Notes: generated by a model not told the origin, from the letters alone. Shown: positions 46,465 to 55,269, counted from the stretch's first letter. The stretch: 64,000 nucleotides of DNA from Pedobacter frigiditerrae (GCF_004331645.1 NZ_SJSK01000003.1:434301-498300); one strand, 5' to 3'. Numbers and translations: made by a program.

Positions 46465-47226
46465 ATGAGTGATTTTGTAAAAGAAAATTCTATAGTAAAA
46501 AAAATCTGGGGTAATACAGATACAATACTGTTTATTTTTGCTGGCGCAGCAGCTGAATTTAGCTTAAATAAAGCGGTAGATTGGTTATATTTTACAGGTA
46601 AACTGCCGAAAGACCCATTAGGCAGGTTATTTTCTACTGTTGCCTATGCGCAAAAAATTGTATTTGCAACTACCGAAAAAGCGAACGCGGCAATAGACCA
46701 AATTACAGCTATACACCAAAATGTAGAAGCGGCTAGGAATACTAAAATACCTGACTGGGCTTATAGAGACGTATTATTTATGCTGATTGATTATTCAATC
46801 CGCTCTTTTGAAATGTTAGAAAGAAAACTTACAGATTTAGAAAAACAAGAGATATTTGATACGTTCAATCGTGTAGGTAAAAGAATGAAAATAAGTGGAT
46901 TACCGACTAATTATGCTGAATGGACAATTATGCACAGTTCCCAGTTAATGGAAAACCTAGCTTATGGCAATTTTTCAAAAGACCTTTACCAACAATACTT
47001 AAAACACTTGGGTTTTGTAAGATATAACTTGATGAAAAAAATTCAAGCTGTTTTGGTGCCAAAAGAAGTTAATCACTTACTGAAATTGGGTAAAGGAAAA
47101 GGTGTATCTTCTATTTTAACAATTTACAAAACAAGCCGAATTTTCAATTTGAACATTTTTTTAAGGAACCTCCTTCTTCCTAATACCTACAAAGCTCAAA
47201 TTTTGAGTATTGGTAATGTACGTTAA
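46465..47226 (+). CDS. MpaB/rubber-oxygenase-like (DUF2236) protein
   Basis: A 253-residue mostly helical protein resembling the ER-bound oxygenase MpaB / latex-clearing (DUF2236) family. Typical features are a Gly/Ala-rich opening (FIFAGAAAEFSLNKAVDW), PLGRLFSTVAYAQKIVF and the ITAIHQNV helix with the conserved His thought to bind heme, then WAYRDVLFMLIDYS. No signal peptide is seen. The family contains heme-dependent oxygenases but many members have unknown substrates. It is the last gene of a three-gene operon with two membrane proteins, controlled by the TACTTTG-N5-CAAAGTA site. Confidence 0.75.
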   Translation: MSDFVKENSIVKKIWGNTDTILFIFAGAAAEFSLNKAVDWLYFTGKLPKDPLGRLFSTVAYAQKIVFATTEKANAAIDQITAIHQNVEAARNTKIPDWAYRDVLFMLIDYSIRSFEMLERKLTDLEKQEIFDTFNRVGKRMKISGLPTNYAEWTIMHSSQLMENLAYGNFSKDLYQQYLKHLGFVRYNLMKKIQAVLVPKEVNHLLKLGKGKGVSSILTIYKTSRIFNLNIFLRNLLLPNTYKAQILSIGNVR

Positions 47227-47243
47227 AAGCATTTAAAATGAAT

Positions 47244-47298
47244 GTCAGTCTGAGCGTAGTCGAAGACCTACAAAATCCTTCACTTCGACATCGCTCAG
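47244..47298. terminator. Bidirectional hairpin made from CTGAGCGTAGTCGAAG repeats
   Basis: CTGAGCGTAGTCGAAG (47250-47265) pairs with CTTCGACATCGCTCAG (47283-47298), 14 of 16 positions. It lies between the convergent MpaB-like and msrA genes. This repeat type is widespread in Bacteroidota and seems to serve as a shared 3' end. Confidence 0.65.
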
Positions 47299-47328
47299 TG
47301 CAGGCTCACTTAGGATGACAGGCGACCT

Positions 47329-47820
47329 TTAACTCAACTTCCATTCCGGTCTTTCAAAATGGCAAGTATAGCCATAAGGATGTTTTTGCAAATAATTTTG
47401 ATGTTCTTCCTCTGCACTCCAAAAATCAGTTTCTGGAACAACCTCAGTCACAATTTCTCCGGGCCATACGCCAGAAGCATCCATTTCTTCAATTAATGCG
47501 TTTGCTGTTTCTTTTTGAGCATCATTTACATAAAAAATAGCCGAACGATATGAACTACCAATATCGTTGCCTTGTCTATTTCTAGTGGTTGGGTTGTGAA
47601 TTTGAAAAAAATATTCAAGTAATTTACGGTAACTTAATTTTGCTGGGTCAAATGTAATTTCAATACCTTCAGCATGCGTACCATGATTGCTATAAGTCGC
47701 ATTTGGAACATCGCCACCAGTATAACCAGCAACTGTCGAAATTACACCTGGGTAATGACTAAAAAGTTCTTCAACTCCCCAAAAACAACCACCAGCTAAA
47801 ACTGCTTTCTCTGTATTCAT
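47329..47820 (-). CDS. msrA: Peptide methionine sulfoxide reductase MsrA
   Basis: A 163-residue enzyme that reduces S-methionine sulfoxide in proteins. The catalytic GCFWG motif places the nucleophile at Cys12, followed by [46 protein letters not shown] and [14 protein letters not shown] are family blocks. No further Cys is seen near the C-terminus, so thiol regeneration probably comes from thioredoxin directly. No signal peptide, hence cytosolic. It stands alone between two convergent or divergent neighbours; the promoter region is shared with the NIPSNAP gene. Confidence 0.97.
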   Translation of the reverse strand: MNTEKAVLAGGCFWGVEELFSHYPGVISTVAGYTGGDVPNATYSNHGTHAEGIEITFDPAKLSYRKLLEYFFQIHNPTTRNRQGNDIGSSYRSAIFYVNDAQKETANALIEEMDASGVWPGEIVTEVVPETDFWSAEEEHQNYLQKHPYGYTCHFERPEWKLS

Positions 47821-47973
47821 ATCTATTTTTCTTTAATTATATAAAGTTACGATGTGTTACTGTAGATGACAATTTTGTCTGTGTTTTAAAAGTCAAAATT
47901 GAGATTTATAATTTTATAATCTAAATAACTATCTTTAAAACTCATCTCAATTCCAACAACCAAATTATCTGAA

Positions 47974-48753
47974 ATGTTTAAAATCTATTTAGCTTTAATT
48001 TCCTTCTTTAGCCTTTTGACTTTCCAATCTACAGCTACACAAAAAGAATTTTATCAGTTAAAAATATATCACATTAAAACTGCTCAACAAGAAGAAAAAG
48101 TTGATGCTTTTTTAAAGCAAGCTTATCTTCCAGCACTACACAGGGCCGGAATTACTAAAGTTGGGGTGTTCAAACCTATTTATCCGACAGATGTTGTACC
48201 GACGGAGAAATTGATTTACGTATTTGTTCCTTTCCGTTCTTTTGATGGAATAGCAAAACTTGAACAACAATTAGTAAAAGACCAAACTTACCATATTGAT
48301 GGAAAATCATATTTAGAAGCTGTTTATACAGAACCACCGTACGAAAGATTAGAAATCATTTTAATGAATGCGTTTGATGGGCATCCCAAATTTACAATGC
48401 CCCAATTAACATCCCCACTTAAGGATAGAGTTTATGAATTGAGAAGTTACGAAAGCCATACAGAAGCTATTGCCAAAAATAAAATTGAAATGTTTAACAA
48501 AGGTGATGAAATTGGCTTATTTAAACGCTTAAACTTTAACGCCGTTTTTTATGCTGAAGTTGTGGCAGGAAGTCGAATGCCCAACTTAATGTATTTAACT
48601 ACGTTCGAAAACAAAGCAGACAGAGATGCGCATTGGAAAGCTTTTGGTGCAGATGCTTTTTGGAAAACCTTATCGGCATTGGCACAATACAAAAACAATG
48701 TTTCTAAAAACGATACGAAGTTTATCTCCCCTACTGAATATTCGGATATTTAA
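47974..48753 (+). CDS. NIPSNAP family exported protein
   Basis: A 259-residue protein with signal peptide ending STATQ. It contains two NIPSNAP-type ferredoxin-like domains: the first near FYQLKIYHIKTAQQEEKVDAFL and the second near DRVYELRSYESHTEAIAKNKIEMFNKGDEIGLF, with NLMYLTTFENKADRDAHWKAF. NIPSNAP proteins are dimeric alpha-beta barrel proteins of unclear function; bacterial exported copies are common in Bacteroidota. It is convergent with the coiled-coil gene that ends 34 nt beyond. Confidence 0.9.
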   Translation: MFKIYLALISFFSLLTFQSTATQKEFYQLKIYHIKTAQQEEKVDAFLKQAYLPALHRAGITKVGVFKPIYPTDVVPTEKLIYVFVPFRSFDGIAKLEQQLVKDQTYHIDGKSYLEAVYTEPPYERLEIILMNAFDGHPKFTMPQLTSPLKDRVYELRSYESHTEAIAKNKIEMFNKGDEIGLFKRLNFNAVFYAEVVAGSRMPNLMYLTTFENKADRDAHWKAFGADAFWKTLSALAQYKNNVSKNDTKFISPTEYSDI

Positions 48754-48787
48754 TGATTTGTAGCATTAGCGAATCACTTAATTAAAG

Positions 48788-49612
48788 TCAGTTCAAGTGA
48801 AATGAGCTTAACTCGTTTACTTGCTCAGCTACCAAATTAAGTGCTTTTTTTGTTTCTAAAATTGAACTGGCTGTTATTGAACTAGATTCTAATGCATTAA
48901 TCATTAATGCCTGTACTGCATTAGCGTCCTTTGTTGTACAGCTAACCATTGATATCAACTCATCAAAAATAAGTGGATTTATAGCTTTTTTCTTAATTAC
49001 ATCATTTGAAAATCTATCGACACTTGTAAAAATATTAGTTAAGTAATCGGCTAGATTTTTAGTATCTAGTTCTAATTTATTTGCATTATCAGTGGCTATA
49101 GCTATTTCTTCTAGTGCAGAAGCTAATTCATTTTTTAAATCATTTATTTCTTTTTGAACATCCTTTATTTTCAACTGCAAATCATTCAATTCTGTATTAT
49201 TTATTTCTGACTTTAACTTATTATAATTAACACCCAACGCTATTGCCATATCCAACACTTTTGAAGCAGAAACTTCAAAGGTGCACATTGCTGTTTCCAT
49301 CCCTAGTTGGGAGAGTAACTCTGCTTTGTAAGCCACATCATTAACTTGTTTACTTAAATCTTTTGCATTTTCGTACATCTTACTGTTGCGGTCCGCTGCA
49401 TTCACAATACTAAAGATACTTCCAATATCACTGGCAAGTTTCACAATAGCATTAAGTGCAACTTGAATATTTGCAGCTGCCATTGATGAATTAGCGATAG
49501 AAAGCTTACAATATTCATTAGTCTGCCTTGCAGATAACACTAAATCATCAATCAAATTACCGTATTTATAGATTTGATTCTTTAGCCCAACATAGACTTC
49601 TTGCTCTTTCAA
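48788..49612 (-). CDS. Orphan helical coiled-coil protein of unknown function
   Basis: A 274-residue, nearly all-helical protein without signal peptide. Residues 1-120 are amphipathic helices rich in Ala/Ser/Asn (NSSMAAANIQVALNAIVKLASDIGSIFSIV); 128-195 is a coiled coil with heptad-like LQLKIKDVQKEINDLKNELASAL; the rest is helical with Ser/Thr/Asn. The pattern of a long coiled coil between helical bundles recalls alpha-helical pore-forming toxins or phage/contractile-system accessory proteins, but I cannot place it in a family. It has no operon partner. A TACTTTG-N5-CAAAGTA promoter lies about 100 nt upstream but points the other way. Confidence 0.7.
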   Translation of the reverse strand: MKEQEVYVGLKNQIYKYGNLIDDLVLSARQTNEYCKLSIANSSMAAANIQVALNAIVKLASDIGSIFSIVNAADRNSKMYENAKDLSKQVNDVAYKAELLSQLGMETAMCTFEVSASKVLDMAIALGVNYNKLKSEINNTELNDLQLKIKDVQKEINDLKNELASALEEIAIATDNANKLELDTKNLADYLTNIFTSVDRFSNDVIKKKAINPLIFDELISMVSCTTKDANAVQALMINALESSSITASSILETKKALNLVAEQVNELSSFHLN

Positions 49613-49710
49613 ATTTTTGCCGTTTAAGGATTGATCTAATTATAAAAGTTAATATAAAGATTATTTATTCAGTATCGATCAAAACAAGTTTCCGTTGTGA
49701 TAAATTTATT

Positions 49711-49743
49711 TACTTTGTAATTCAAAGTACTTTCTTATATTTG
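49711..49743 (+). promoter_or_regulatory. Promoter-operator, TACTTTG-N5-CAAAGTA site B
   Basis: TACTTTGTAATTCAAAGTA at 49711-49729 followed by -7 box TATATTTG (49736-49743), 18 nt after TTTG. It points towards 49955 but lies 210 nt upstream, with no gene in between; it could make a long leader or be the remnant of a lost gene. Confidence 0.65.
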
Positions 49744-49894
49744 TTTATTCATTATTTCAGTAAGGCTTATAATAAACCAAGGCATCGTGTTTTTCAAAAT
49801 ATCCCTTCAAATCAATATTAAAATTTATGCTTTCGTCACATTTTTTAGCCCACTCATCACATTTTATTTGCAATTAAAAAAAATCGTCGTATAC

Positions 49895-49926
49895 TTGTGT
49901 ACTATTTACCTAGTACACTAACTGAT
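49895..49926 (+). promoter_or_regulatory. GTGTACTA/TAGTACAC operator and promoter of the barrel-ABC operon
   Basis: Perfect 8-bp arms GTGTACTA (49897-49904) and TAGTACAC (49911-49918) with a 6-nt gap. They fill the space between a -33 TTG (49895-49897) and a weak -7 TAACTGAT (49919-49926). The form suits a GntR-type repressor; YtrA-like GntR regulators often control ABC exporters of this type. No such regulator is in the window. Confidence 0.6.
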
Positions 49927-49954
49927 ATATACACAGAAACAATCAAACAACAAT

Positions 49955-52390
49955 ATGAAAACGTCAATTTTTATACTCCTTTGCGCTTTTTTCAGTATTT
50001 CTGCAATGGCTCAAAACAATCCATCTTTACAAATAAGTGGAAAAATAGTAGACACGGTAGGCCAAAAGCCCATCAGCTTTGCTACAGTTTTAATAAAAAA
50101 CGATAAAAAAGTACAGCTTAAATCTGTAGCAACTTCAAAAGAAGGCTCATTTACTATAACAGGTCTTTCAACAGGAAATTATTTTTTGAGCGTAGTTATT
50201 GTAGGTTACCAAACCAAAGTAATTTCAGTTTCATTAACCTCAAGCTCTAAAACTTTAGATATCATTTCTCTAAGCGCGTCTCCTACTCAATTAAAAAGTG
50301 TATCAATCACTGCTGATAGACCGCTAATCAAACAAGAAATAGACCGCATATCATACGATGTAAAAGCAGATCCAGAGAGCAAGGTTAATAACGTATTAGA
50401 AATGATGCGTAAAGTACCTATGTTATCTGTTGATGGTGACGACAACATCCAATTACAGGGGAATAGCAATTATAAAATATTAATCAATGGTCGCCCTTCT
50501 GGAATGATGGAGAGAAATCCGAAAGATATTTTAAAAAGCATGCCAGCTTCTAGCATCGAAAGAATTGAGGTAATTACCACACCACCAGCCAAATATGACG
50601 GAGAAGGTTTAGTAGGGATTATCAACATAATTACTTTCAAAAAAGCAGACAATGGCACTAATGGAACAGTTAACCTAAGTGAGCGTTTTCCTGTGGGCGG
50701 ACCATCAATTGGTGGTTCATTTACTGCAAAACTGGGCAAATTAGGTATTGCAACAAATGCTGGTGGTAGCTTAAATAGTTCTCCACTACTTAACAATACC
50801 AACTCTAGAATAACCTTAAATTACCCCACCAACTTATGGCAATATGGTAACAGAGATCAATCTGGAAAAAGTGGTTACGCAGGTACAGAATTAAGTTATG
50901 AAATTGATAGTTTGAATTTAATTTCAGCACAATTTAACTACAACGCGAATGATAATGAGAGTTTAAGTAACCAATTTTCTTCATTAAACAACACTCAGCA
51001 ACTTATCCACTCTTATCAATTACAAAACAATTTAGATGGAACAGGAAATGGAATTGATGCAGCTCTAAACTATCAATTAGGGTTTAAAAAGGACAAAAAT
51101 CGCTTGTTAACTTTTTCTTACCGTTATTATCGTTTCACCAATAGTCAATACAACAATGTTGATGTATTGAATCAGGTTATCGATACAAGCAATCCGTCTG
51201 TAACAGCCTTAAAAGATTACCAACAAGAAAACACAGGAGGTTCTTCTGAACAAACAGCACAAATTGATTATGTGTATCCATTAAAAAAAGTAACAATTGA
51301 AGCAGGTGTAAAAGCTATTTTTAGAGATAACAGTAGTAACTTCGAATTTCTGTCTGTTAATCCTGCTGGCCAATTTGTAATTGATCCCCTTAGAACAAAT
51401 AATTTTGACAACAAACAGAACGTATACGGAATCTATAATACTTACCAATTTAACATCAACAAATGGGGAGTAAAAACTGGTATCAGAGTAGAACAGACTC
51501 AAATTAAAGCTAATTTCTACGGAGCAGGCAATCAGTTAGATAATAGCTCATTAAACTTTATTCCTTCTATTTCTGTTAATCGCAAATTTAAAGACAATAG
51601 CAGTATCAATTTTGGCTTTACTTCTAGAATCCAAAGACCAGGTATTAATCAGCTTAATCCTTTTGTAGACCGTTCAAACCCTAACTTCGAATCTTCGGGT
51701 AATCCAGACCTTAAACCAATGGTTGGTCAAAGTCTTGAGGTTAACTATAGCAGATTCAAAAAGGCTTCATTAAACATCGGCTTTAGGGCAATTATTATCG
51801 ATAACCTAATCATGCCTCAAGTGTCTACAGACCCAGTAACAAACATTACACGTAGCAGTTTTGCAAATACAGGTGGTGCAAAATTATTAGGCATAAACGT
51901 TAATGTAAATTACCCTTTCACCGCTAAATTAAGAGCAACGCTAGGTGCAATGGCTAATTACGGAATGGTAAATGGCGAAGTTAATGGTGTTAAAATTGAT
52001 AAAAAAGGCTTAATGAGACGTGCTTTTACTTCATTAACTTACCGTGCTAGTAAAACTTTACAAGCCACTGGTAGCTTTAACTACAACGGACCAAACCTTT
52101 CTTTACAGGGAACTTCTAATTCTTTTGTTGCAAGTTCATTTAGTGTAAATAAAGATTTTTTCAATAATAAATTAACAATTTCATTTGCTGCTAATAATGC
52201 CTTTAGTAAATACAGAAAAGCAATAAATTACACTACTGGACCAAACTTTACCCAAGAAAGTTATAACCAAAACTACCAACGTAATTTCACTACAAGCATT
52301 AATTATCGCTTTGGTAAATTAAAGGATGCCATTAAGAAAAACAAAAAAGGAATTAGTAACAACGACGTTTCTGAAGGTTCGAACCTATAA
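49955..52390 (+). CDS. TonB-dependent-receptor-like outer membrane beta-barrel protein
   Basis: An 811-residue outer membrane protein. The signal peptide ends ISAMAQ, a carboxypeptidase-regulatory-like domain follows (about 25-100: LQISGKIVDTVGQKPISFATVLI), then a plug domain (about 130-225: MMRKVPMLSVDGDDNIQLQGNSNYKILINGRP, IERIEVITTPPAKYDGEGLVGIINI) and a barrel of Asn/Ser/Tyr-rich strands. It belongs to the OMP_b-brl family as does the gene at 4287, but differs in sequence. An ABC ATPase and permease follow after 24 nt, so it may be the outer membrane part of an exporter or a receptor linked to one. Confidence 0.9.
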   Translation: MKTSIFILLCAFFSISAMAQNNPSLQISGKIVDTVGQKPISFATVLIKNDKKVQLKSVATSKEGSFTITGLSTGNYFLSVVIVGYQTKVISVSLTSSSKTLDIISLSASPTQLKSVSITADRPLIKQEIDRISYDVKADPESKVNNVLEMMRKVPMLSVDGDDNIQLQGNSNYKILINGRPSGMMERNPKDILKSMPASSIERIEVITTPPAKYDGEGLVGIINIITFKKADNGTNGTVNLSERFPVGGPSIGGSFTAKLGKLGIATNAGGSLNSSPLLNNTNSRITLNYPTNLWQYGNRDQSGKSGYAGTELSYEIDSLNLISAQFNYNANDNESLSNQFSSLNNTQQLIHSYQLQNNLDGTGNGIDAALNYQLGFKKDKNRLLTFSYRYYRFTNSQYNNVDVLNQVIDTSNPSVTALKDYQQENTGGSSEQTAQIDYVYPLKKVTIEAGVKAIFRDNSSNFEFLSVNPAGQFVIDPLRTNNFDNKQNVYGIYNTYQFNINKWGVKTGIRVEQTQIKANFYGAGNQLDNSSLNFIPSISVNRKFKDNSSINFGFTSRIQRPGINQLNPFVDRSNPNFESSGNPDLKPMVGQSLEVNYSRFKKASLNIGFRAIIIDNLIMPQVSTDPVTNITRSSFANTGGAKLLGINVNVNYPFTAKLRATLGAMANYGMVNGEVNGVKIDKKGLMRRAFTSLTYRASKTLQATGSFNYNGPNLSLQGTSNSFVASSFSVNKDFFNNKLTISFAANNAFSKYRKAINYTTGPNFTQESYNQNYQRNFTTSINYRFGKLKDAIKKNKKGISNNDVSEGSNL

Positions 52391-52414
52391 CGCCCACCAT
52401 CAAACAAAAAAAAG

Positions 52415-53329
52415 ATGAACGATAATTATATTATCAAAACAACAGGCCTGGAGCATTCCCATGCCAAAGGCACAAAAACGTTAACCAACATTAACCTGAA
52501 TGTGGCTAAAGGAGATATTTATGGCTTCCTTGGCCCAAATGGAGCTGGTAAAACTACAACTTTACGCTTATTACTGGGCTTAACTAAAATACAAACTGGT
52601 AAAATCGAAGTATTTGGTCAGGAATTTAGCTCAAATAGGTTAGCTATCTTAAGAAAAGTTGGGTCGTTAATTGAAAATCCATCATTATATGGACACTTAA
52701 GAGCATATGAAAACTTAGAGGTGTACCGTGAAATATATGGCGCATCAAAGGCTAGAGTTACTGAAGTACTTAAAATAGTTGGACTAGAGCATACAGGGAA
52801 GAAAAAGGTAAAGTCATTTTCATTGGGAATGAAACAGCGCCTTTCTGTTGCGCTTGCCTTATTGCCGAACCCTGAACTGTTAATTTTAGATGAACCTGCA
52901 AATGGACTAGACCCTACTGGGATTATTGAGCTGAGAGAATTGGTAAAAAAACTAAACAAGGAAGAAGGAATGACCATCCTAATGTCTAGTCACCAATTAG
53001 CTGAAATAGAGAAAATGGTAAACCGAATAGGGATTATTTCTAAAGGTGAAATGATTTTCCAAGGTTCGATGAATGAATTAAAACAGCTACAAAAAAAGCA
53101 ATCTAAACTGCTTATCCATACTTCAGATGATCAAACAGCTCTCCAAGTTCTAAAAGCGCATGAGCCAGAATTAATGGAGGGTGTAATTTCTGTCTCTTAC
53201 CATAATGAGCAAGAAATTGCCAAAATGAGCAGAGCCTTATACGAGAAGCAATTAGATATTTATTTGCTTCATCCTCAACAAAATAACTTAGAACAATTAT
53301 TTATGGACTTAACTACCCAACACGCATGA
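52415..53329 (+). CDS. ABC transporter ATP-binding protein
   Basis: A 304-residue ABC ATPase of the ABC-2/bacitracin-export type. Walker A is GPNGAGKTT (about residue 40), the signature is SFSLGMKQRLS (about 137), Walker B is LLILDEPANGLDP (about 157), with H-loop SSHQLAE. A C-terminal extension of about 80 residues follows the core. It overlaps the permease by 4 nt (ATGA) and is translationally coupled to it. The pair would form a (ATPase)2(permease)2 exporter for a peptide, lipid or antibiotic; the cargo is not predictable. Confidence 0.95.
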   Translation: MNDNYIIKTTGLEHSHAKGTKTLTNINLNVAKGDIYGFLGPNGAGKTTTLRLLLGLTKIQTGKIEVFGQEFSSNRLAILRKVGSLIENPSLYGHLRAYENLEVYREIYGASKARVTEVLKIVGLEHTGKKKVKSFSLGMKQRLSVALALLPNPELLILDEPANGLDPTGIIELRELVKKLNKEEGMTILMSSHQLAEIEKMVNRIGIISKGEMIFQGSMNELKQLQKKQSKLLIHTSDDQTALQVLKAHEPELMEGVISVSYHNEQEIAKMSRALYEKQLDIYLLHPQQNNLEQLFMDLTTQHA

Positions 53330-54105
53330 GCTTAGCCATTTCTTTAAAATCAGAATTCTTAAAAACCAAACGTTCGCCAACTTGGATTTTAACATTAATC
53401 ATGGCCGCCTTTGCTCCTGCATTCATGTTATTGGTTTTCCAAGAAGAACAAGATGGTCACCTTTCAGATGATATTGCAAGGGTTAGTAAAGACGCTTGGA
53501 ATTTCTATCATTATCAGGGTTGGGGAATCATTAGTATGGTCTTTTTACCAATGTTTGTGGTTTTAATGAGCACTTTATTACCCCAAATAGAATTCAGAAA
53601 CCATACATGGAAACAAGTGTTCGCAGCCCCTCAATCACTGGGAAAACTTTATTTTTCTAAGTTTCTATTATTCCAGTTCTTTATTTTGGCTTTTATAGCA
53701 CTACATATCATACTTGTGGGCATATCAGGATATTTCTCAGGCATCCTTAATCCAAGATTTAATTTTAGTGGAAACCATTTAGATTGGCTCAAAATGCTAA
53801 TGCAACTGGGTAAAACTTATGTAGCTATTTTAGCACTTTCTACCTTTCAATTTTGGATGGGAATGCGTTTCAAAAGCTTCTTGGTACCTATTGGAGTTGG
53901 TGTTCTAATGTCAATATTGGGTATGATTAACATGATTGGTTTTCCAGTAGTCGATGCCGATAAATACTTTTTTAACTTTTCTGGTTTCATTGTTATTAAA
54001 AGTAATGCTGCTAAAGTTCCTTATGTCTTATGGAGTTCTGCAGCTTATGCAGCAGCTTTTTTAATCTTAGGGTTTTTAGATTTTAGCCGAATAAAAGAAA
54101 GATAG
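53326..54105 (+). CDS. ABC-2 type transporter permease
   Basis: A 259-residue permease with six membrane segments (about 16-36, 63-83, 107-130, 155-172, 184-203 and 228-246). The SLAISLKSEFLKTKRSPTWILTL opening is typical of ABC-2 permeases of lantibiotic-immunity or bacitracin-type exporters. It overlaps the ATPase stop by 4 nt. The operon ends with a strong hairpin at 54131-54158. Confidence 0.9.
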   Translation: MSLAISLKSEFLKTKRSPTWILTLIMAAFAPAFMLLVFQEEQDGHLSDDIARVSKDAWNFYHYQGWGIISMVFLPMFVVLMSTLLPQIEFRNHTWKQVFAAPQSLGKLYFSKFLLFQFFILAFIALHIILVGISGYFSGILNPRFNFSGNHLDWLKMLMQLGKTYVAILALSTFQFWMGMRFKSFLVPIGVGVLMSILGMINMIGFPVVDADKYFFNFSGFIVIKSNAAKVPYVLWSSAAYAAAFLILGFLDFSRIKER

Positions 54106-54130
54106 TTTTCATTAACGTTTATAAAACAAA

Positions 54131-54158
54131 AAAAGCCTTAGATTTCTCTAAGGCTTTT
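54131..54158. terminator. Bidirectional terminator between the ABC permease and TlpA-like genes
   Basis: Stem AAAAGCCTTAGA (54131-54142) / TCTAAGGCTTTT (54147-54158) with loop TTTC and A/T tracts on both sides, in the 70-bp gap between convergent genes. Confidence 0.93.
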
Positions 54159-54175
54159 GTATTTATATCATCTTT

Positions 54176-55171
54176 TTATTTAGCTAATTTTAATAGCTCA
54201 TCTAGTTGTTTATGCAATTCCTCTCCCCTCAGGTTTCGTGCAACAATTACACCATTTGGATCAATTAATACATTGGATGGAATAGCTCTTACACCGTATA
54301 ATTTGGCTGGTGCACTATCCCAATATTTCAAATCAGAAACATGTGTCCAAGTAAGCCCATCATCTTTAATTGCCTTAATCCAATCTGCTTTGCTTTTATC
54401 CAATGAAACGCCTAATACATCAAATCCTTTTGAGTGATATTTTTGGTAAGCACTCACTACATTTGGATTTTCTCTTCTGCAAGGTCCGCACCAGGCTGCC
54501 CAAAAATCTATCAAAACATATTTACCACGAAGTTGAGAAAGACTAAAAGATTTTCCAGACTGATCTAAGGATGTAAATTCTGGTGCCTTTTTACCTATGG
54601 CAACAGTGTTTAATACACCAACCAATTCTTTCAAAACAGCTACATAAGGTGTTTGTACTAATGCAGGATCAAGCAAATCTAAATTCTCCTTAATTTGATC
54701 TGGACTTAAACGATAAGAAAAATCTCTGTATAATACATAAGCAGACACAATTGACGCTGGGTTTTGCTGAATGAATGTTTTAATATCTACATTTCTCTGT
54801 TTTTTATAGGCGGTAAACAAGTCGTTGCTTTTTGAACCAGTAATAACTGATGCACTTAAATATTTCGCGGTATCAATTTCCGCTGTAATCTTTCCAGCTT
54901 CTAAAAAAACATACAAAGGCGATTTATTCTTATTTAATGTTATCCCATATAACTCGGGTAAAATCAATTTCTCGTTAAATTGAAAAGTACCATCTTTTAT
55001 TTCTGCAGAATCTATGGTATTGAACATTTTGTTATTAAATTTTTGCAAGTAAACTTTGCCAGAACTTACTCCTTTCACAGTGCCAGTAAGCGCAATGTCT
55101 TTCTTTTCTTGTGCACTAACAATACCAATACTTAAGGTCAGAATTGTAATAAGGGTTTTTAGTTTTTTCAT
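54176..55171 (-). CDS. TlpA-like exported thioredoxin with DUF4369 domain
   Basis: A 331-residue periplasmic thiol-disulfide protein. After the signal (ending IVSAQ) comes a DUF4369 beta domain (about 25-115: IALTGTVKGVSSGKVYLQKF) and a helical linker, then an AhpC/TSA-type thioredoxin domain (195-331) with active site Cys228-Gly-Pro-Cys231 in FWAAWCGPCRREN. The family reduces or isomerises disulfides or serves cytochrome maturation. It is preceded on the same strand by a SAM-I riboswitch about 100 nt upstream, an unusual controller for this type of protein and a hint at a link to methionine or sulfur supply. Confidence 0.94.
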   Translation of the reverse strand: MKKLKTLITILTLSIGIVSAQEKKDIALTGTVKGVSSGKVYLQKFNNKMFNTIDSAEIKDGTFQFNEKLILPELYGITLNKNKSPLYVFLEAGKITAEIDTAKYLSASVITGSKSNDLFTAYKKQRNVDIKTFIQQNPASIVSAYVLYRDFSYRLSPDQIKENLDLLDPALVQTPYVAVLKELVGVLNTVAIGKKAPEFTSLDQSGKSFSLSQLRGKYVLIDFWAAWCGPCRRENPNVVSAYQKYHSKGFDVLGVSLDKSKADWIKAIKDDGLTWTHVSDLKYWDSAPAKLYGVRAIPSNVLIDPNGVIVARNLRGEELHKQLDELLKLAK

Positions 55172-55193
55172 CTTTATAAATTATTAATTGCTA

Positions 55194-55229
55194 TAAAATC
55201 ATTTCTTCTTTTACTTCAAAACAAATGAT
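55194..55229 (-). promoter_or_regulatory. Possible expression-platform hairpin of the SAM riboswitch
   Basis: On the minus strand ATCATTT (55229-55223) can pair with AAATGAT (55204-55198), followed by TTTTAT. It lies between the riboswitch aptamer and the TlpA-like start codon and may act as the terminator formed when SAM is bound. The U-run is short, so the call is weak. Confidence 0.35.
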
Positions 55230-55269
55230 AGGCATAATAGCATACTTCCCAGCATATGGGCATTTATAC

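Larger units (their letters stand above)
49613..49954 (+). other. Intergenic region with two promoter-operators before a barrel-ABC operon
   Basis: 342 bases without a convincing gene. It holds site B of the TACTTTG-N5-CAAAGTA element (49711-49743) and the GTGTACTA/TAGTACAC operator (49897-49918). An apparent frame at 49528-49821 overlaps the coiled-coil gene in antisense and has no support. Confidence 0.55.

Noticed and set aside
49528..49821. A 97-codon plus-strand frame over the coiled-coil gene start and the intergenic promoter.
   Set aside because: It is mostly antisense to the coiled-coil gene, has erratic composition and would contain the site B promoter within it.
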